Assembly (NCBI RefSeq): GCF_945870625.1
Contig: NZ_CAMBTS010000015.1
Coordinates: forward strand, 1 to 38,223
Direction: 5' to 3'
Length of the DNA stretch: 38,223 nucleotides
From: Novosphingobium sp. Chol11
GTDB lineage: Bacteria > Pseudomonadota > Alphaproteobacteria > Sphingomonadales > Sphingomonadaceae
The notes under the pieces were generated by a model, which did not search any database, was not told where the DNA came from, and saw nothing but the letters and a program-made list of their open reading frames with translations. The first letter of the stretch is position 1. Each line of letters begins with the position of its first letter. This document shows, in pieces, positions 33,998 through 38,223 of the stretch. The translations under genes were made by a program, and so were the position numbers.

Positions 33998-34900
33998 CTA
34001 TGCCTGTCCGCGCGCCGGTGCGACAGTCCGATCTTGTGCGGTCTGATCTTGCGCGACATGATCTTGCGCAATCGCGGCCGCTTCGTGCAGCAGCTCGGCA
34101 TTGCGTTCCTGCGCATTCTGCGCGGCGCGCCCGCGCGGGCCATTGAAGTATTGCTGGATCCACGGATGATCGGTGGCCAGAAGTTCGGGGATCGTGCCCA
34201 CCGCGATCACCCGCTTGTCGGCGATCACCGCCACCCGGTCGCAAATCTCGTAAAGCGTATCAAGGTCATGCGTGATCAGAAACACAGTGAGCCCAAGGGT
34301 TTGCTGCAGGTTCAGGATCAGCTGGTCGAACGCTGCCGCACCGATCGGATCGAGCCCGGCGGTCGGCTCGTCGAGAAACAATAGCTCGGGATCAAGCGCG
34401 AGCGCGCGCGCGAGGCCGGCGCGCTTGCGCATGCCGCCAGAAAGCTCGGAGGGAAACTTGCCCGTAGCCTCGGCCGGCAATCCCGAAAGCAGCACTTTGT
34501 AACGCGCGATTTCATGGCGCAACTGGTCGTCGATCTCGGGGTAAAACTCGCGCAGCGGCACTTCGACATTTTCCGCGACGGTCAATGTGGAAAACAGCGC
34601 GCCGCCTTGAAACAGGATGCCCCAGCGGCAGCGGATGTCGATATCGTCATCATCGCGCGCATCGGTGATCGCGCTGCCAAGCACCTCGATCTCGCCCGCA
34701 TCGGGGATCTGCAGCCCGATGATCGAGCGCATCAGCACCGATTTGCCGGTGCCGGAGCCGCCGACCACGCCCAGTATCTCGCCGCGCCGCACATCCAGAT
34801 CGAGGTGTTCGTGCACCACGAAATCGCCGAACGCGTTTTTCAATCCGCGGACGCGGATCGGGAAATCGCCCGGTGTGTCCGGTGTCGGAGCGCAGCTCAT
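33998..34900 (-). CDS. MlaF-type ABC transporter ATPase
   Basis: The 300-residue ATPase powers the MCE transporter. It has Walker A GGSGTGKS (47-54), the Q-loop in LFQGGALFSTLTVAENV, signature LSGGMRKRAGLARAL (153-167), Walker B LLFLDEPTAGLD (173-184) and the switch His in FLITHDLDTLYEICD. The ATG at 34900 overlaps the permease stop as ATGA; the open frame continues upstream inside the permease but is a shadow. The last ~35 residues are unusual: three AQDx units (AQDHVAQDQTAQDR) encoded by a 15-base repeat before the end. Confidence 0.94.
   Translation of the reverse strand: MSCAPTPDTPGDFPIRVRGLKNAFGDFVVHEHLDLDVRRGEILGVVGGSGTGKSVLMRSIIGLQIPDAGEIEVLGSAITDARDDDDIDIRCRWGILFQGGALFSTLTVAENVEVPLREFYPEIDDQLRHEIARYKVLLSGLPAEATGKFPSELSGGMRKRAGLARALALDPELLFLDEPTAGLDPIGAAAFDQLILNLQQTLGLTVFLITHDLDTLYEICDRVAVIADKRVIAVGTIPELLATDHPWIQQYFNGPRGRAAQNAQERNAELLHEAAAIAQDHVAQDQTAQDRTVAPARGQA
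34030..34074. repeat. Degenerate 15-base tandem repeat in the 3' end of the ATPase gene
   Basis: The core gatcttgcgc (once gatcttgtgc) recurs with exact 15-base spacing at 34030, 34045 and 34060. On the minus strand it encodes AQDH-VAQDQ-TAQDR in the C-terminal tail. The tail lies beyond the conserved ATPase core. Confidence 0.85.
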
Positions 34901-36012
34901 CCCCAACCCACTTCGGTGAAGAACACCGCAAAAAACGCATCGAGCACGATCACCATGAAAATCGCCAGAACCACTGCCGCAGTCGTCCGCGAGCCCACTT
35001 CTTCGGCATCGGCTTTGACCTGCAGGCCCTGAAAGCAGCCCGCCGTGGCCACGATCAGGCCGAACACCGGCCCCTTGATCAGCCCGACCCACACATCATG
35101 GAGCGGCACCACTTCGGGAATGCGAGCGAGGAACGCGAAGAACGGGATGCCCAAAGTGAGCGAGGAAACAAAGGCCCCGCCGATGATCCCCATCGCCGCG
35201 CCAAACACGCCCAGCAGCGGCATCATCAGCATGGTGGCAAGCAGGCGCGGGATCACCAGCGCCTCGATCGGCGAAACCCCGATGGTGCGCATCGCATCGA
35301 TTTCCTCGGTCAGCTTCATCGTTCCCAGCTGCGCGGCAAAGGCCGAGCCGGAACGGCCCGCCACCATGATCGCGGTCATCAAGATGCCTAGTTCGCGCAA
35401 GGTGATCCGCCCGACCAGATTGACGGTGAGGAACTCCGCGCCAAATTGCCGCAATTGCACAGAGCCTTGCTGCGCGATGACGATGCCCACCAGAAAGCTC
35501 ATCAACCCGACAATGCTGAGCGCGTTGACCCCGATCAGCTCCATCTGATGAAACAGCGCATTGCCGCGAAACCGCCCAGGATGGCGCAGCAGATTGCCAC
35601 TGGCGAGGATGATCTGGCCCATAAAGCCGAACACTTGCAAGATGCCCGCCCCGGACCCGATCACGAACTTGCCGACATTTGCCGCCACGCGTTCGAACAG
35701 CGGCAGGCGCGGCGCTTCGATCCGGTCGGTGTTGCTGTCCGAGCCGCTGACCGCTGCGATGAGCCGCTGCGCATCGGTGCTGGCGTTGACAATCGGCGCG
35801 CCCAGTCGCTGCGACAGGCTCCACGCCGTCCACGCGCCGACCGTGTCGATCCGGGCGATCTGGCCCAGATCGATTGCGGTCACGGCATCTGAAACCGCAC
35901 GCAAGCGCCCATCGACGCTGCCGATCGAAGACACCAGCAACGGCCCCCTGAACGTCAATGTCAGCCCGCCATCAGCGCCGGGTTCGGTGGTAAAATCAGC
36001 TGTCGCCCGCAT
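34897..36012 (-). CDS. MlaE-family permease with N-terminal STAS-like domain
   Basis: The 371-residue inner-membrane protein has an N-terminal STAS-like segment (~1-95; [43 protein letters not shown]), which replaces a separate MlaB. The MlaE permease follows (~120-371) with five or six helices: [69 protein letters not shown] is its conserved EQ-loop region, near the ATPase contact. It heads the operon, and its stop overlaps the ATPase start. The ATG at 36012 starts [12 protein letters not shown]; the frame continues upstream only as the shadow of valS. It is divergent from valS (97 bases). Confidence 0.93.
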   Translation of the reverse strand: MRATADFTTEPGADGGLTLTFRGPLLVSSIGSVDGRLRAVSDAVTAIDLGQIARIDTVGAWTAWSLSQRLGAPIVNASTDAQRLIAAVSGSDSNTDRIEAPRLPLFERVAANVGKFVIGSGAGILQVFGFMGQIILASGNLLRHPGRFRGNALFHQMELIGVNALSIVGLMSFLVGIVIAQQGSVQLRQFGAEFLTVNLVGRITLRELGILMTAIMVAGRSGSAFAAQLGTMKLTEEIDAMRTIGVSPIEALVIPRLLATMLMMPLLGVFGAAMGIIGGAFVSSLTLGIPFFAFLARIPEVVPLHDVWVGLIKGPVFGLIVATAGCFQGLQVKADAEEVGSRTTAAVVLAIFMVIVLDAFFAVFFTEVGWG

Positions 36013-36109
36013 CGTGCTTGCTTCATGCGGGAAATCAGCACCATGGGCAAGGCATCCGCAAGCCCGCGAACGCTTGCAGGCATTGGCCCGCGCTGGCAAA
36101 GCGCGACGC

Positions 36110-38223
36110 ATGACCGAAGCCCCAACCCAAGACGCGGCGGAGCAAGCGCTGCCCAAAACGTTCGAGCCCGCCCGGATCGAAAAGAAATGGTATGCCCACT
36201 GGGAAACGCACGGCCTGTTTCGGCCCGAACGCCCCGATGCTGCGCCCTTCACCATCGTCAATCCGCCGCCCAACGTGACCGGGTCGCTCCACATCGGCCA
36301 TGCGCTCGACAATACGCTGCAGGACATCGTCGTGCGCTACGAGCGGCTGCGCGGCAAGGATGCGCTGTGGGTGGTGGGCACCGATCATGCCGGGATCGCC
36401 ACGCAGATGGTGGTCGAGCGGCAGATGGAAGCGGCAGGGGACAAGCGCGCCAACTATACCCGCGATGCCTTCATCGAGAAGGTTTGGGAATGGAAAGGGA
36501 CAAGCGGCGGCACGATCACCGGCCAGTTGCGCCGGCTGGGCTGCTCGATGGATTGGTCGCGCGAACAGTTCACGATGGACCCGCATTTCACCAAGGCGGT
36601 GGTGAAGGTGTTCGTCGACTTATACAATGAGGGGCTGATCTACCGCGACAAGCGGCTGGTGAACTGGGACCCCAAGCTCAAGACCGCGATTTCCGACCTT
36701 GAGGTTGAAACCCGCGAGATCAAGGGCAGCTTCTGGCAGTTTCGCTATCCGCTGGCCGATGGCGCGCGGCTGGACGACGGGCGCGATCATATCGTGGTTG
36801 CCACCACCCGGCCCGAGACGATGCTGGCCGATATGGCGGTGGCGGTGAACGCGGAGGACCCGCGCTACCGCTCCGTGATCGGCAAGTTCATCGACTTGCC
36901 GCTGACCGGGCGGCGCATTCCCATCGTGGCCGATGAACACGCCGATCCGGCGCTGGGCAGCGGCGCGGTGAAGATCACGCCGGGCCACGATTTCAACGAT
37001 TTCGAAGTGGGCAAGCGCGCCGGGATCAAGCCCGCCGACATGCTCAACATGTTCGATGCCGAGGCCCATGTGGTGCAAGTGGCCGACGGACTGATCCCGG
37101 AATCGTTCGTCGGCATGGAACGCTTTGCCGCGCGCGCGGCGGTGGTCGAGGCGATGCAGGCGCTCGGCGCGCTGGTGCCCTATGTGACCAAGAACAAGGA
37201 CGGCGAGGAAATCGAACTCGACGCGGAGCCACGCACGATCCAGACGCCTTACGGCGACCGCGGCGGCGTGGTGATCGAACCGTGGCTGACCGATCAATGG
37301 TATGTCGACGCTGCCAAGCTGGCGGTCGCGCCGATGGAAGCGGTGCGCAGCGGCGCAATTGAGATCGTGCCGAAGACGTGGGAGAAGACGTACTTCAATT
37401 GGATGGAGAATATCCAGCCTTGGTGTGTTTCGCGGCAACTTTGGTGGGGGCATCGGATACCGGCTTGGTATGGGCCAAGCCGAGAAATTCTTGATCCTAT
37501 GAGCTTTGATGATTCGTCTAATGCTACTATGTCATTTGTTGCGACTGGTGATGACGAAGTCAAAATTGCTGCTTCGGAATACTATGGCGTCACGCCGGAT
37601 CAAATCATAATCGCCGATGATCTCAATGAAGCGGTTGAAATGTCAGGCACTCAGCCGGGCATGCTTGTTATTTATCGCGACCCCGACGTCCTCGACACAT
37701 GGTTCTCTTCCGCGCTCTGGCCCTTCGCCACGCTCGGCTGGCCGGAGGATTCCCCCCTCCCGCCTGCGGGAGGGGTCGGGGGTGGGCCAGCGGCAGGCAC
37801 AGCGTCGGACCAGCCCACCCCAACCCCTCCCGCAAGCGGGAGGGGCTCACAGTCGCTCCTTGCCAAGCACTACCCCAACGACCTGCTGATTTCAGGCTTC
37901 GACATCCTGTTTTTCTGGTGCGCGCGTATGGCGATGCAGGGGATGCATTTCATGGAGGGGGAAGTGCCGTGGAAGCGGCTTTATCTCCATGGGCTGGTGC
38001 GCGCGGCGGACGGGCAGAAGATGTCCAAGTCCAAGGGCAACGTGGTCGATCCGCTGGTCCTGATTGACCAATATGGCGCGGATGCGCTGCGGTTTTTCAT
38101 GGCGGCGATGGAAAGCCAGGGCCGCGATGTGAAAATGGATGAGCGCCGGGTCGAGGGTTATCGCAACTTTGCCACCAAGCTGTGGAACGCGGCGCGGTTC
38201 TGTCAGGCCAATGGCATTGCGGC
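36110..38223 (+). CDS. valS: Valyl-tRNA synthetase, partial, with an in-frame palindromic-repeat insertion
   Basis: This enzyme charges tRNA-Val. It has HIGH (61-64 in [13 protein letters not shown]), the editing domain ([42 protein letters not shown]), [44 protein letters not shown] and KMSKS (637-641). The gene runs off the right edge after 704 codons. Two oddities, both in frame. First, residues ~455-525 between HRIPAWY and DVLDTW are longer than usual and encoded by low-GC DNA. Second, after GWPED (547) come ~36 residues rich in Pro, Gly and Ala, translated from the palindromic element at 37751-37845, before [16 protein letters not shown] resumes. I read the frame codon by codon: no stop or shift. 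The enzyme is essential, so the altered form must work unless another valS exists. Confidence 0.95.
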   Translation, partial: MTEAPTQDAAEQALPKTFEPARIEKKWYAHWETHGLFRPERPDAAPFTIVNPPPNVTGSLHIGHALDNTLQDIVVRYERLRGKDALWVVGTDHAGIATQMVVERQMEAAGDKRANYTRDAFIEKVWEWKGTSGGTITGQLRRLGCSMDWSREQFTMDPHFTKAVVKVFVDLYNEGLIYRDKRLVNWDPKLKTAISDLEVETREIKGSFWQFRYPLADGARLDDGRDHIVVATTRPETMLADMAVAVNAEDPRYRSVIGKFIDLPLTGRRIPIVADEHADPALGSGAVKITPGHDFNDFEVGKRAGIKPADMLNMFDAEAHVVQVADGLIPESFVGMERFAARAAVVEAMQALGALVPYVTKNKDGEEIELDAEPRTIQTPYGDRGGVVIEPWLTDQWYVDAAKLAVAPMEAVRSGAIEIVPKTWEKTYFNWMENIQPWCVSRQLWWGHRIPAWYGPSREILDPMSFDDSSNATMSFVATGDDEVKIAASEYYGVTPDQIIIADDLNEAVEMSGTQPGMLVIYRDPDVLDTWFSSALWPFATLGWPEDSPLPPAGGVGGGPAAGTASDQPTPTPPASGRGSQSLLAKHYPNDLLISGFDILFFWCARMAMQGMHFMEGEVPWKRLYLHGLVRAADGQKMSKSKGNVVDPLVLIDQYGADALRFFMAAMESQGRDVKMDERRVEGYRNFATKLWNAARFCQANGIA
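37751..37845. repeat. Paired-palindrome (REP/BIME-like) element, copy 2, inside valS
   Basis: The left arm 37751-37786 differs from the metH-region arm (1306-1341) at a single base. The right arm from 37814 differs from its counterpart by a one-base gap and a substitution. The spacers differ (27 against 32 bases, unrelated sequence). The same two hairpins and long stem form. The valS reading frame passes through all of it, giving [16 protein letters not shown], then [10 protein letters not shown]. Confidence 0.92.

Noticed and set aside
37441..37690. Possible frameshift or broken valS in the low-GC patch
   Set aside because: Reading codon by codon gives an unbroken frame from HRIPAWY to [13 protein letters not shown], so the gene is not broken here.

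Overview
The window is high-GC, densely packed chromosomal DNA with many 1-8 base gene overlaps. It looks like an alphaproteobacterium, most likely Sphingomonadales. That placement is an inference from gene content: methionine synthase split into two genes beside an ArsR-methyltransferase fusion, a PabB-PabC fusion, an alanine dehydrogenase/AldR pair, a four-gene MCE lipid transporter with an N-terminal STAS-like segment on its permease, and GC-rich paired-palindrome repeats. I saw no rRNA, tRNA, CRISPR array, phage or transposase.

Layout. 1-4426: methionine/one-carbon operon on the minus strand (ArsR-methyltransferase regulator, metF, homocysteine methyltransferase half of MetH, folate/B12 half of MetH), with a strong palindromic operator before the regulator and a palindromic repeat between the MetH halves. 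4584-5131: two small overlapping lipoprotein genes. 5134-9329: minus-strand operon pabBC, class I aminotransferase, RluA-type pseudouridine synthase, arfB, all overlapping. 9419-13755: HerA-like ATPase (DUF853) and a secreted M1 aminopeptidase. 13799-16660: periplasmic EF-hand protein with a response regulator and histidine kinase. 16977-21370: VOC protein, aminopeptidase P and a divergent oligopeptidase B. 21367-25254: membrane GGDEF protein, ald, aldR and a conserved small CxxC protein. 25427-29138: ftsK, a ThiE/TenI-like protein and yggS. 29141-30472: outer-membrane protein with Met/His/Asp repeats. 30501-32386: pyk and a DUF1244 protein. 32416-36012: MlaE/MlaF/MlaD-type lipid transporter plus lipoprotein. 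36110-end: valS, running off the right edge.

How genes work together. The first operon remethylates homocysteine: MetF makes 5-methyl-THF, the two MetH polypeptides transfer its methyl group, and the fused regulator probably senses the cycle. The pabBC operon joins p-aminobenzoate synthesis with ribosome-related functions (rRNA/tRNA pseudouridylation and ribosome rescue). The EF-hand/two-component locus looks like a cation-sensing unit. The Mla-like operon moves lipids between the membranes.

The most striking signals are repeats. One paired-palindrome element occurs twice. One copy sits exactly at the MetH domain split and supplies the Shine-Dalgarno sequence of the downstream half. The other is read in frame as about 36 extra residues inside valyl-tRNA synthetase, just after a low-GC, expanded patch of the same gene. 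Three further tandem repeats with codon-multiple periods (15, 30 and 15 bp) sit at protein termini. No complete new defence or mobile system is visible; the valS insertion and the EF-hand/two-component locus are the best leads.
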